Source: Phycisphaera sp. (lineage in GTDB: Bacteria > Planctomycetota > Phycisphaerae > Phycisphaerales > Zrk34). From it: a stretch of 64,000 nt of DNA. Made by a program: the position numbers and the translations under genes. Each line of letters begins with the position of its first letter. The first letter of the stretch is position 1. This document shows positions 17,342 to 25,428 of this stretch, piece by piece. The notes beneath the pieces were generated by a model. It worked only from the letters and a program-made list of their open reading frames with translations. It was not told the origin of the DNA and ran no database searches. The stretch lies in the NCBI GenBank assembly GCA_016125285.1, contig WGMA01000015.1, positions 39,739 to 103,738 on the forward strand, in the 5' to 3' direction.

Positions 17342-18678
17342 GCCACACGCCCTCCAATGACGACCGCCTCGAGGAGCTGTTGATCCGCATGATCGACGGC
17401 GAACTGACCGACGACGAGCTGGCCGCGCTGACCGACCGCCTCGAACACGACCGCGCCGCCCGCGACCTGTACCGCGAGCTCGTCCGCGACCACGCGATCC
17501 TCCGCTGGCAGTACGGCGCCCCGCAGCCCGCCATCGAGATGCACGACGCGCCGCCGTCCGCCGACGTGAGCCCGGCGTCGCTCCCCGTTCGACGTGCCCT
17601 CGGCGGCCGCACGCATGGCACTCTGTATCGCTATGCGGCGGCCGCCGTTCTTTTGATCGTTGCCGGCCTTGCGGCCGCTTACCTGCTGGCGCCACGGCGC
17701 GACGTGGAGCCGCCCGCGCGTGTCGCCACGCTCGTCAACGCCGAGAACGCGGTGTTTGCCGGCGGACATGCCGCGGCGGAAGTCGGCGATGCGCTGATGT
17801 CCGGCCCGATCGAACTGGCGTCCGGGCGGGCGCAGGTTCTGTTTGACTCCACCGCGGTGGCCGACCTGGATGGGGCGTGCGAGTTCGAACTGACCGGGCC
17901 GAATCGCGGTCGGCTGACGCGGGGTCTGGTCCACATCTTTGTTCCCGAACGAGCCCACGGATTTACCGTGGACCTGCCGGGCAACGTGCATGTGACCGAC
18001 CTGGGCACGCGGCTGTCCATCCAGGTCGCGGGGCCGACGCACACGAACTATGTCGTCGTGCAGGAGGGGCGCGTCTCGGTATCGAACCCGGGCAAGGGCC
18101 AGGACGTGCTGGTTACGGCCGGACAGGTCTGCGCCTGTGAGCCGAACGGCGCGCTGCGTGTCATCGAGACGCCGACCGACGCGGACGTCGTGGCGAACGG
18201 TGGTTTCGAAGCCGCATCGCCCGACGCGACGTGGTCGATCGTCGGCAACGCGTTCGTCATGGCCGACATCCCCACGCCGGTACGTCAGGACCGAAACGTG
18301 CTGGTGTTCAACGCCGGGGACTCCGTGCCCAACGGCGTGGTCACGCAGGAGCTGCACACGCTGCCGGCCGTGCGCTATCGGCTGCGTCTGCGCGCGGCGA
18401 AATACGGCGGCGTCGAGGGCAACGTGATCCTCGGGATCGACGCCGTGGACGTCGCCAGCGGTCTGTCCGTCGCCTCCGAAACGCACAACGTGGCGCCCAA
18501 AGCCGGTTCCACGCCCGATGCGTTCGAGACGGTCACGTTCGATTTCACGGCTCGTGGCGACCGGACGCTGCTGAAACTATCCGACCGATGCGATTCACCC
18601 GGGATCAACTTTGATCTCGTCATCGACCAGGTCGAAGTGAAACCCGTCGCGGGCGGCGGCGGGACCGAGAACAAATAG
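17338..18678 (+). CDS. FecR-domain transmembrane anti-sigma-like protein
   Basis: A 446-residue protein translationally coupled to the sigma factor. The cytoplasmic N-terminus (MIDGELTDDELAALTDRLE) is a short anti-sigma-like helix pair. One transmembrane helix follows at about residues 100-120 (YAAAAVLLIVAGLAAAYLLA). Then comes a FecR domain with the diagnostic blocks LTRGLVHIFVPERAHGF and VHVTDLGTRLSIQV and the closing QEGRVSV. The C-terminal 130 residues form a beta-sandwich with carbohydrate-module character (NGGFEAASPDATWSI). By analogy with FecR, the outer domain may sense an envelope or substrate cue and free the sigma factor. The signal is unknown. Confidence 0.85.
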   Translation: MSHTPSNDDRLEELLIRMIDGELTDDELAALTDRLEHDRAARDLYRELVRDHAILRWQYGAPQPAIEMHDAPPSADVSPASLPVRRALGGRTHGTLYRYAAAAVLLIVAGLAAAYLLAPRRDVEPPARVATLVNAENAVFAGGHAAAEVGDALMSGPIELASGRAQVLFDSTAVADLDGACEFELTGPNRGRLTRGLVHIFVPERAHGFTVDLPGNVHVTDLGTRLSIQVAGPTHTNYVVVQEGRVSVSNPGKGQDVLVTAGQVCACEPNGALRVIETPTDADVVANGGFEAASPDATWSIVGNAFVMADIPTPVRQDRNVLVFNAGDSVPNGVVTQELHTLPAVRYRLRLRAAKYGGVEGNVILGIDAVDVASGLSVASETHNVAPKAGSTPDAFETVTFDFTARGDRTLLKLSDRCDSPGINFDLVIDQVEVKPVAGGGGTENK

Positions 18679-18689
18679 GAGCACTCATC

Positions 18690-19508
18690 ATGCGGCACGC
18701 ACAGACACGATCCACCGAACTCGCCCCGCGCGCGGCGGCACACCGAATCCATCGCGACGGGTTCACGATCGTCGAACTCCTGGTGGTCATGTCGATCATT
18801 CTCCTGCTGCTGTCGATCATGATGCCCTCGTTCAGCAAGGTCCGCGAGGTGAGCCGCCGGGCGATCTGCGCGTCCAACCTGCATCAGACGCACACCGGCC
18901 ACGTGATGTGGGCCGGCGATCACTACAATCAACTCATCGGCGGTCAGCCCTTCATCATGGGCACGGGGTTCGGCTGCGAGGTGGTCTGGGCGCGGGGCAT
19001 CAACCGGCCGGAGCCCTACGGCGATTACCTGCGCGAGGGCGTGCTGGCGCGCGACAAATACGTGTCGGGGCAGACGCTCTATTGCCCCAGCTGGCAGGGC
19101 CCGCCCGAGATCAACTACGAGCAGTCGGGCTGGTGGGTGTACGGCGGGTGGGTGGACGATCTGAACCAACTGCCCGCATCCATCTCCTACATGGCCACGC
19201 ATTACGATTACAACAGCATGGTGGGTTCGGATGTCTCGTCCGACCCCAACGACTGGCGCCCGGCCCGCATGTCCGACCCCGGCCGGCTGGCGCTGATGGC
19301 CGACCAGTTTGTTCTCCCCGTCTGGGGCGGCGTCGCTCACAACACCGGCTACAGCACGGCGCACCTCGACGGCTCGGTGAATTTCTACGACGACCCCACC
19401 CGCGAGCTGCGTGACTTCAACGGCCCCGACTACAACTACTGGGCGGGCTACGGCAACTACGTGCTCTACCAGTCCAAGGCGTGGCAGATCCTCAGCCGCG
19501 GCGGATGA
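18690..19508 (+). CDS. Pseudopilin of the sigma/FecR module
   Basis: A 272-residue prepilin with an unusually long leader of about 25 residues before the cleavage site in RDGFTIVELLVVMSIILL. Glu5 and the hydrophobic helix are intact. The C-terminal half shows the H-X9-DG pattern in STAHLDGSVNFYDD. It is the third gene of the sigma/FecR/pilin operon, 11 bp after the FecR stop with GGAG nearby. The clustering implies that the ECF sigma factor controls an envelope appendage or secretion component. Many such modules occur in Phycisphaerae; a second lies near 55-58 kb here. Confidence 0.87.
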   Translation: MRHAQTRSTELAPRAAAHRIHRDGFTIVELLVVMSIILLLLSIMMPSFSKVREVSRRAICASNLHQTHTGHVMWAGDHYNQLIGGQPFIMGTGFGCEVVWARGINRPEPYGDYLREGVLARDKYVSGQTLYCPSWQGPPEINYEQSGWWVYGGWVDDLNQLPASISYMATHYDYNSMVGSDVSSDPNDWRPARMSDPGRLALMADQFVLPVWGGVAHNTGYSTAHLDGSVNFYDDPTRELRDFNGPDYNYWAGYGNYVLYQSKAWQILSRGG

Positions 19509-19558
19509 TCTCCGCCTGTCCGTCCGCTCGTGTCGATCAACCCGGTTTGGATACACGC

Positions 19559-21145
19559 ATGTCGAAACACTCCGATCGTCCACTGCACGCTTGGCTCTCG
19601 GCATCACCCCAATGGGTTGCAGGTTGCGCGTCCGCCGTGATCCTGGCTTTAGGGGTTTCGCTCTGGGCCGATGAGCCGCCCGCGACGTCGGTTGGTGCGC
19701 CGCCCCACGCGCCGAAGGCCTGTGTCGCTGCGGGCGCCGACCACGCGTCGGAGGTTGCGGAAGCCGGGCAGGTTGTGTCTCTGGTGGGCCGGCCGGCGCC
19801 ACCGTTCACACTCGAGAACATCGCGGGCGAGAAGGTCGCGCTGGCGGACCTCAAGGGGTCGGTCGTGGTCGTCGACTTCTGGGCGACGTGGTGCGGTCCC
19901 TGCCGCGAGTCGCTGCCCGAGATTGATCAGCTGTATCAGGAACTGAAGGGGCGCGGCCTGAAGGTCTTCGCGGTCAACGAGGATGAGTCGGTCGATGAAG
20001 TGAAACGGACGATCGAGGGGATGCGGCTGCATCTGCCGGTATTGCTGGACAAGGATCACGCCGTCAGCGAGCGGTACGCGGTCGAGGGGATTCCCACGAC
20101 GGTGGTGGTCGGCGCTGACGGCACGGTGGCCGATGTGTTCGTCGGTGCGGGCAACGAGATCCGCCTGCGGGCTGCGGTGATCAACGCCATGGGCCTCACG
20201 CAGCGACTCGTCCCCGCCACGAATCTGAAGGTTGTTGACGACAACGCGATCACCGCGCGGATCATCGGGGAGTCGAGGCGGCTCGTGGCCCAGCGCGTCC
20301 TGCCGCCCAACGGGCAGCTGATGCGGGAGCTTCGTGAGCGGGAGAAGACACCGGCGAAGATTCCGTCCGTCGCTGTAGGCAAGGCGCTGCCGATGACCCA
20401 TGCCGCGCCCGCCGCCGATCTGTATGCCGAGGCGTGTCGCGGCACGATCGTCATCGCGGGGCTCGTGGAGGACGACTCGGAGCCGTGGCTCACGACCGCG
20501 AGCGGTTTTGTCGTCTCGGCGTCCGGCGTGGCGGTGACGAACTATCACGTGATCGACGACACGGGGGCCACGCCGATGGTGGCGATGCTGCATGACGGGC
20601 GGGTCGTGCCGATCCGTGCCGTCCTGGCGTCCAGCCGCGTGTGTGACATCGCGGTGATCCAGCTCGAGGGCTCGGGCTTCACGCCGCTGCCTCTGGCGGA
20701 TGGCGCACCGGTCGGCGCGGACGTTTCGGTGCTCAGCCATCCCAGCGACCACTTCTACTGCCTGACGCGCGGCGCGGTGGTGCGGTACGGCTTGTCCGGC
20801 GACGACGGTCAGCCGCCCGTGCCGGTGATGAACGTGTCCGCGGACTTCTCCGTCGGGTCCAGCGGCGGTCCCGTGCTCGATGCGGCGGGTCGCGTGGTCG
20901 GCATGGTCAGCGCAACCGAATCGATCTATGCGGAACCCGACCTCGGCCATGTCGACGTCGCGCAGCACGACGGTGAAGAGGCAGAGGACGAGGATTCGGA
21001 CGCATGGTTCAGCGAACCCGATCTCCAGATGGTCTTCAAGCACTGCGTGCCCATCGAGCAGATCATCGCCACCCTGCGCGGCAACGCGCCGCGCATGGTC
21101 ATCGAGGCTGCTCTCGAAGCCGCGGCTTCCACGCTGTCCCGCTGA
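19559..21145 (+). CDS. Exported thioredoxin-like / trypsin-like serine protease fusion
   Basis: A 528-residue two-domain protein. After a signal sequence ending near VSLWADEP comes a TlpA/AhpC-type thioredoxin domain with the redox pair C112/C115 (WCGPC) and the cis-Pro block EGIPTTVVV. From about residue 305 a DegP-like trypsin fold begins, with catalytic H330 (NYHVID), D363 (CDIAVI) and S435 (GSSGGP). No PDZ domain follows. The protein would act outside the cytoplasm, perhaps coupling disulfide handling with proteolysis. The ATG at 19559 starts the signal region; an upstream start at 19481 would overlap the pilin gene. Both active sites look complete. Confidence 0.88.
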   Translation: MSKHSDRPLHAWLSASPQWVAGCASAVILALGVSLWADEPPATSVGAPPHAPKACVAAGADHASEVAEAGQVVSLVGRPAPPFTLENIAGEKVALADLKGSVVVVDFWATWCGPCRESLPEIDQLYQELKGRGLKVFAVNEDESVDEVKRTIEGMRLHLPVLLDKDHAVSERYAVEGIPTTVVVGADGTVADVFVGAGNEIRLRAAVINAMGLTQRLVPATNLKVVDDNAITARIIGESRRLVAQRVLPPNGQLMRELREREKTPAKIPSVAVGKALPMTHAAPAADLYAEACRGTIVIAGLVEDDSEPWLTTASGFVVSASGVAVTNYHVIDDTGATPMVAMLHDGRVVPIRAVLASSRVCDIAVIQLEGSGFTPLPLADGAPVGADVSVLSHPSDHFYCLTRGAVVRYGLSGDDGQPPVPVMNVSADFSVGSSGGPVLDAAGRVVGMVSATESIYAEPDLGHVDVAQHDGEEAEDEDSDAWFSEPDLQMVFKHCVPIEQIIATLRGNAPRMVIEAALEAAASTLSR

Positions 21146-21180
21146 GCGTTCACACGGCCGGCAAAAATGGGAGAATCGCC

Positions 21181-22002
21181 ATGACCCGCAAGCCCGGAAC
21201 ACACCGTCGCGCGTTCACGCTGATCGAACTGCTGGTCGTCGTCAGCATCATCGCTCTGCTGATCGCGATCCTGCTGCCCTCGCTCAGCAAGGCGCGCGAG
21301 CAGTCCCGCCGCGTCGTGTGCGGGGCGAACCTGCACCAGTGGGGCGTCGCGTGTTTCAGCTACGCCGCCAGCTCAAAGAACAGCCTGCCCAAGGCGTTTC
21401 GCCACTGGGCGGCGAACGCGCCTCGCCCGCAGTTCATCAACGCACCGGACCCGGGTGACGTGACCGTCAGCGGCGATAATCCCTACAACGCGAGCAAGTA
21501 CGGCCTGCCCTGGCGTGAGTTCGTCAAGATGGGCCTCACCGAAAAACTCGCCGATTGCCCCTCCGCGAAGTGGCTCGATCAGCCGACCTTCTACAACGCC
21601 CCCGGCTGGGGCAGGTTCCTTTACATCGATTACATGTACGTCGTCGGAACGATGGACCCACCCGTGTTTGGCGCGCCGGTGGAGAACGCCGTGCATCGAA
21701 AAATCCAGTCGGTCAGCACGGTACGCGGCGGGACCTCTCAACACGTCATGGCAGCGGACCTGGTTTACTGGGGCGGTGGGGCGGCGTATGCATGGGGCGA
21801 CGATTACGCCATCAATCACGGCCAGCGGGATCAAGTCGGGCGTCCCGCGTTTCAGAACATCCTCTTCGCCGATGGACATACCGACAGCGAGACCGCCTGG
21901 GACAACGCGCTGGAAAACGACCTGTCCGGCGGCGACAACTACTCCTTCAAGGTCGGCTTCCAGGGCAGTTTCTACTACTGGGAAGGCACGGCATCGCGGT
22001 AG
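21181..22002 (+). CDS. Pseudopilin (H-X9-DG class)
   Basis: A 273-residue prepilin. The leader TRKPGTHRRA is followed by FTLIELLVVVSIIALLIAIL with Glu5 intact. The globular domain ends with QNILFADGHTD, the aromatic/DG block typical of the class. It starts 35 bp after the protease gene on the same strand with GGGAG upstream of the ATG, so it may belong to the same transcript as the 16.8-21 kb module. Its leader region is nearly identical to that of the minus-strand pilin at 15865-16587, suggesting paralogues. Confidence 0.88.
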   Translation: MTRKPGTHRRAFTLIELLVVVSIIALLIAILLPSLSKAREQSRRVVCGANLHQWGVACFSYAASSKNSLPKAFRHWAANAPRPQFINAPDPGDVTVSGDNPYNASKYGLPWREFVKMGLTEKLADCPSAKWLDQPTFYNAPGWGRFLYIDYMYVVGTMDPPVFGAPVENAVHRKIQSVSTVRGGTSQHVMAADLVYWGGGAAYAWGDDYAINHGQRDQVGRPAFQNILFADGHTDSETAWDNALENDLSGGDNYSFKVGFQGSFYYWEGTASR

Positions 22003-22080
22003 AGCACGCCCGGCCTGGTCCACCGCGCGGACCCTTGACCCGCAGAATGCGCAAGGCGGAAGCGACGTCCGCCCGCGACC

Positions 22081-22296
22081 GTCAAGGCGCGCGGCGGCGA
22101 CCTCGGCGACATGTGGACGCTGACGCTCGACGACGTGAAGCACGTGCTGGACAACCTCGGCGGGGAGTTCCCCGAGCTGGCCGGACGGAAGTACGAGATC
22201 GCCGGCTTCGGCTGGCACTGGAACCACAACGGCATCACGCACTACAAGATCGGCGAAGCCATGGGGCAGGCAATGCTGAAGCTGATCGGCCGGTAG
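22081..22296 (+). pseudogene. Remnant of a sialate O-acetylesterase-like C-terminus
   Basis: The frame reads ARGGDLGDMW, then a helix (LDDVKHVLDNLGGEFPELA), YEIAGFGWHWNHNG, HYKIGEAMGQAMLKLIG and stop. This is the order of blocks at the C-terminal end of SASA/DUF303-type esterases, where an AGF-x-W-x-Q/N-G-x-x block is followed by a terminal helix. The catalytic N-terminal part is absent, and the upstream codons are Arg/Pro-rich and unlike the family. A standalone 61-residue protein starting at 22111 is possible, but a decayed gene fragment is the better fit. Confidence 0.45.
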
Positions 22297-22683
22297 GCGT
22301 CGCCGCGTCGCGCCGCGTCGCGCCGGTGCGCACGGCGTGACCGGGCAAAACGGGTCCCGATCTCCAGTAATTCTGACCGTTTCGCGCTCCGAATGGGCCG
22401 TTTGGCGCGCTGGGGTGTCCCATGCGCGCCCCGTTTGCGCCCCATTGGCGCACCATCAAAATCGGCGCGATCGGGTGCGGCGGGGGCGTGTCATAAGGAC
22501 TTACGTCGCGCGGGCGTCGTGGAGGCGTTGTAAGTGTCGATCACACGTGTGGCCGCGACGGGTTGGTCCGCGCGCGGCGCGGATCCGCGTGTCGGCGCGC
22601 ACAGCATGACACGCCGAACGGCGCGACGCGCGGGCAGCGGGCGGATGGTCACGGGGCGCACGATTGATACACTGACGCGGACC
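22297..22683. other. Intergenic region with no recognised gene
   Basis: This 387-base stretch separates the esterase remnant from the tRNA gene. It is GC-rich and contains imperfect repeats of gcgccccgttt and gcgcaccatc character, but I could fix no hairpin, promoter or coding signal in it. With the adjacent gene remnant and tRNA it resembles a site of past insertion or deletion. Confidence 0.3.
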
Positions 22684-22757
22684 GGCCCCGTAGCCCAACC
22701 GGCAGAGGCAGGCGACTTAAAATCGCTACAGTGTGGGTTCGAATCCCACCGGGGCCA
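22684..22757 (+). tRNA. tRNA with anticodon UAA (Leu) on a class I body
   Basis: A 74-nt cloverleaf. The acceptor stem GGCCCCG/CGGGGCC is a perfect 7 bp, and the D stem pairs GCC with GGC. The anticodon stem is GGCGA/UCGCU with the 7-nt loop CUUAAAA, placing UAA at 22718-22720. The T arm GUGGG-UUCGAAU-CCCAC is perfect, and A is the discriminator. CCA is not encoded. The anticodon and A73 fit leucine, but the variable loop is only 5 nt (ACAGU), whereas normal bacterial tRNA-Leu has a long class II variable arm. The fold is convincing; the amino acid identity is less certain. Confidence 0.85.
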
Positions 22758-22769
22758 TTCACACTTCGG

Positions 22770-23381
22770 TCACGGCGCCTTGGCGGACTCATCGCCGAGG
22801 ATGTCGGCCATCTCGATCACATCGCGTGCGACGTCGGCGATGCGGCGCTTGCGGTTCATCGCGAGCGTGCGGAGCCGTCGGTAGGCCTCGGCCTCGCCCA
22901 GGCCGCGCTGGTCCATGAGGATGCCCTTGGCGCGTTCGACGATCTTGCGTTCGTTGAGTGCGGCGCGGGCGTGCTCGAGCTGGTGGCGGACCTGCTGGTC
23001 GTGGTCGAACAGGGCGCGGGCGGATTCGATGAGCACGGCGAGCTGCTCGCGTGTGGCCGCGCCGTAGTGGATGGCCGCGACGCCGGCGGCGATCGCGTCG
23101 TCGACGCTGTGCTTGTCGTCGGCCTTCTGAAAGATCACCGCGACGGGGTGCGGCGCGATCCGCTGCGCGGCGGTGACGTTGACGAGCAGGTTGCCCGTCA
23201 GCTTCGTGGCGTCGATGAGCACGACGTCGGGGGTGTGCTCGGCGACAAGGTCCGCGAGGATGCTCGTCGGGCCGGCGATCGCCGCGATCGCGTAACCCTT
23301 GCTCGTCAACAGATGCGTAATGGATCCCTGACGGTGGCCATCGTCCTGAACGACCAATACCCGGCTGGCTGTGTCACTCAT
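22770..23381 (-). CDS. ANTAR-domain antiterminator, NasT-like
   Basis: A 203-residue two-domain regulator. Residues 1-125 form a receiver-like fold (VLVVQDDGHRQGSITHLL, PDVVLIDATKL), and residues 140-200 an ANTAR RNA-binding domain with the diagnostic KIVERAKGILMDQRGLGEAEAYRRLR. ANTAR proteins bind tandem stem-loops in leader RNA and prevent termination; NasT does so for nitrate assimilation. The gene diverges from a nitrate transporter whose leader is about 195 nt and structured. A NasS nitrate sensor partner is not seen in the window. The ATG at 23381 is preferred; a GTG at 23390 is an alternative. Confidence 0.85.
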   Translation of the reverse strand: MSDTASRVLVVQDDGHRQGSITHLLTSKGYAIAAIAGPTSILADLVAEHTPDVVLIDATKLTGNLLVNVTAAQRIAPHPVAVIFQKADDKHSVDDAIAAGVAAIHYGAATREQLAVLIESARALFDHDQQVRHQLEHARAALNERKIVERAKGILMDQRGLGEAEAYRRLRTLAMNRKRRIADVARDVIEMADILGDESAKAP

Positions 23382-23594
23382 AAATATCACACGCGTTGCC
23401 GGGCGCGATCAGGACAGATCGCGCACGAAACAACGGGTGCCTCCGCAAATCAGATACAAATTGCTTGCCAATCCATCAGCCGGCCCGAAACGCCGCCTCG
23501 ATGTGCCGCGTTTTTGTGCAATTGGATGTTTGGTGCGCATCAGATGGACACTTTTACGCGGCGTGGCGGCGTGGATTGCCTTTAAAACAGGAAG

Positions 23595-23609
23595 TGGCAC
23601 GACCTTTGC
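23595..23609 (+). promoter_or_regulatory. Sigma-54 promoter for the nitrate transporter gene
   Basis: TGGCAC-GACCT-TTGC matches the -24/-12 consensus, with GG (23596-23597) and GC (23608-23609) at the required spacing. The predicted transcript start is near 23621, leaving a leader of about 195 nt before the transporter ATG. An 18-base block including this site is repeated exactly upstream of the DmsB/DmsC-like gene, which strongly supports function. Confidence 0.85.
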
Positions 23610-23619
23610 GAAACATCCG

Positions 23620-23769
23620 GCGGGCCGTCCGATCGACGTGGATCCGGTCGGCCCGCAGTTACTCGCCGAGCCTTCACCGGCTGCCTCCCAAGCAGGACAA
23701 CGGCGTCCCGCGACGTAGTGCGAGTCACGAGGATGCGTTCCACGGACACGCCCCCGGCGTGCCCGAGTG
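23620..23769 (+). promoter_or_regulatory. Structured leader of the nitrate transporter mRNA, possible ANTAR target
   Basis: Directly at the predicted transcript start, GCGGGCCG (23620-23627) pairs perfectly with CGGCCCGC (23649-23656), and inside it GATC-GACGTG-GATC can form a hexanucleotide-loop tip. Further on, CACGCC-CCC-GGCGTG (23747-23761) forms a second firm hairpin, extended by flanking CGG/CCG. ANTAR targets are tandem hexaloop hairpins, but the loop here does not show the canonical A1/G4 pattern and neither hairpin is followed by a T-run, so the assignment rests mainly on location. Confidence 0.4.
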
Positions 23770-23815
23770 GTTGTGGTTTGTCCGTTCGAGAGACGTTCGA
23801 GAGAGAGGCAATCTG

Positions 23816-25201
23816 ATGAGCACGCAGTCGGCGAAAGCCACGCGGATCAAGCTGTTCAGTTTCAACACGCCGCAGATGCGCGCGTTCCACATGTCGTGGT
23901 TCGCGTTCTTCCTGTGCTTCTTCGCGTGGTTCGGCATCGCGCCACTGATGAAGGTGGTGCGGGAGGAGCTGACGCTGACCAGGGAGCAGGTCGGCTGGTG
24001 CATCATCGCATCGGTCGCCGCGACGGTGTTCGCCCGCCTGCTGATCGGCTGGCTGTGCGACCGCATCGGCCCACGCCTCGCCTACACGTGGATGCTGCTG
24101 CTCGGGTCGATCCCCGTAATGGGCATCGGCCTCGCGCAGTCGTTCGAGACGTTCCTGCTGTTCCGCCTGGCGATCGGCGTGATCGGCGCGTCGTTCGTCA
24201 TCACGCAGTACCACACGTCGGTCATGTTCGCGCCCAACTGCGTCGGCACGGCCAACGCCACGACCGCCGGCTGGGGCAACCTCGGCGGCGGCGTCACGCA
24301 GTTCGTCATGCCGCTGGTGTTCGCCGGGTTCATCAGCGTCATGGGCCTCAGCTCGTTCTGGGGCTGGCGGATGTCGATGCTCGTCGCCGGCGCCGTGTGC
24401 ATGCTGACCGGCTTCCTCTACTACAGGCTCACGCAGGACTGCCCGGAGGGCAACTACAAGGACCTGCGTGCGGCGGGAAAGATGCCCGAAGCGAAGCAGA
24501 CCAACGGCTCGTTCCTCGACGCGTGCCGGGATTCGCGGGTGTGGGCGCTGTTCGTGATCTACGCCGCGTGCTTCGGCATCGAGCTGACGATCAACAACGT
24601 CGCGGCGCTCTATTTCGTCGACTATTTCGACTATTTCAAGTCGATGGACACCGTTGCGGCGATCGGCACGGCGGGGCTGATCGCGTCGCTGTTCGGCCTG
24701 ATGAACATCTTCGCACGGACGCTGGGAGGATACTTCGGCGACCGGTTCGGCATCCGATGGGGCCTGCGGGGCCGGGTGACCTGGCTGTTCGTCGTGCTGT
24801 TCTGCGAGGGCGTGGCGCTGATGCTGTTCAGCCAGATGGCGGTGCTGGTGCTGGCGATCCCGATGCTGATCGTCTTCTCGCTGTTCACGCAGATGTCGGA
24901 GGGCGCGACGTTCTCGGTGGTGCCGTTCATCAACCGGCGTGCGTTGGGCAGCGTGGCGGGCATCGTGGGCGCGGGCGGCAACGCGGGCGCGGTCGCGGCG
25001 GGCTTCCTGTTCAAGAGCGCGCTGCCGTGGCCGACGGCGCTGCTGATCCTCGGCGGGTTGGTGACGTGCGCGTCGTTCCTGGCGTTCGCGGTGCGGTTCA
25101 GCCCGGCGGCGGAGCGCGAGATCTACGGCGAGATGGAGTCGCACCTGGGCCGACGCGATGAGCCGACGACGGACGCCGAGCCCGCGCTGGCGCCGGCGTG
25201 A
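23816..25201 (+). CDS. Nitrate/nitrite MFS transporter (NarK/NasA type)
   Basis: A 461-residue inner-membrane carrier with about 12 transmembrane helices. The nitrate-porter signatures are present: GWGNLGGGVTQ in the first half and GIVGAGGNAGAVAAGF in the second, with the MFS loop GWLCDRIGPR after helix 2. It would import nitrate for the reductases encoded downstream. The ATG at 23816 follows GAGAGAGG; a longer in-frame reading from 23396 crosses the promoter and leader. Transcription is probably sigma-54-dependent and may be antiterminated by the divergent ANTAR protein. A strong terminator follows, so the next genes are a separate unit. Confidence 0.92.
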   Translation: MSTQSAKATRIKLFSFNTPQMRAFHMSWFAFFLCFFAWFGIAPLMKVVREELTLTREQVGWCIIASVAATVFARLLIGWLCDRIGPRLAYTWMLLLGSIPVMGIGLAQSFETFLLFRLAIGVIGASFVITQYHTSVMFAPNCVGTANATTAGWGNLGGGVTQFVMPLVFAGFISVMGLSSFWGWRMSMLVAGAVCMLTGFLYYRLTQDCPEGNYKDLRAAGKMPEAKQTNGSFLDACRDSRVWALFVIYAACFGIELTINNVAALYFVDYFDYFKSMDTVAAIGTAGLIASLFGLMNIFARTLGGYFGDRFGIRWGLRGRVTWLFVVLFCEGVALMLFSQMAVLVLAIPMLIVFSLFTQMSEGATFSVVPFINRRALGSVAGIVGAGGNAGAVAAGFLFKSALPWPTALLILGGLVTCASFLAFAVRFSPAAEREIYGEMESHLGRRDEPTTDAEPALAPA

Positions 25202-25216
25202 CCCTGCAATTGATCG

Positions 25217-25259
25217 CGGCAACGTCGGTGGAATACCCCACCGGCGTTGCCGTGTTTTT
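25217..25259 (+). terminator. Rho-independent terminator after the nitrate transporter gene
   Basis: CGGCAACG-T-CGGTGG (25217-25231) pairs with CCACCG-G-CGTTGCCG (25238-25252): 14 Watson-Crick pairs and one wobble around a short loop, immediately followed by TGTTTTTG. This is the clearest intrinsic terminator in the window. Confidence 0.88.
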
Positions 25260-25346
25260 GTGCACGCTTCGGCGTGCAGCGCGTCGATCGCGCAGCGAGC
25301 GAGGGCACGACCTCCTCCACGCCCTGATATTACGCACGGGCACGCG

Positions 25347-25361
25347 TGGCACGACCTTTGC
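25347..25361 (+). promoter_or_regulatory. Sigma-54 promoter for the nitrate/nitrite reductase genes
   Basis: TGGCAC-GACCT-TTGC with GG at 25348-25349 and GC at 25360-25361, identical to the site at 23595-23609. The predicted start is near 25373, giving a short leader of about 55 nt before the DmsB/DmsC-like gene. An activator-binding site for a sigma-54 enhancer protein was not identified. Confidence 0.85.
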
Positions 25362-25428
25362 GATGTTTCAAGCGGAAGGCCCTCTGGTAAAGGACCGAAT
25401 GATGCCTCAATGGATCGAAGGAAGTGAG

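Noticed and set aside
22501..22698. Small open frames around 22300-22900
   Set aside because: They are Arg-rich with no ribosome binding site and some read through the tRNA gene.
22684..22757. Reading the tRNA as an ochre suppressor (anticodon UUA)
   Set aside because: Stem pairing GGCGA/UCGCU fixes the loop as CUUAAAA, so the anticodon is UAA (reads UUA, Leu), not UUA.
23396..23815. N-terminal extension of the nitrate transporter back to 23396
   Set aside because: It runs through the sigma-54 promoter and leader; the ATG at 23816 has a strong ribosome binding site and family-type start.
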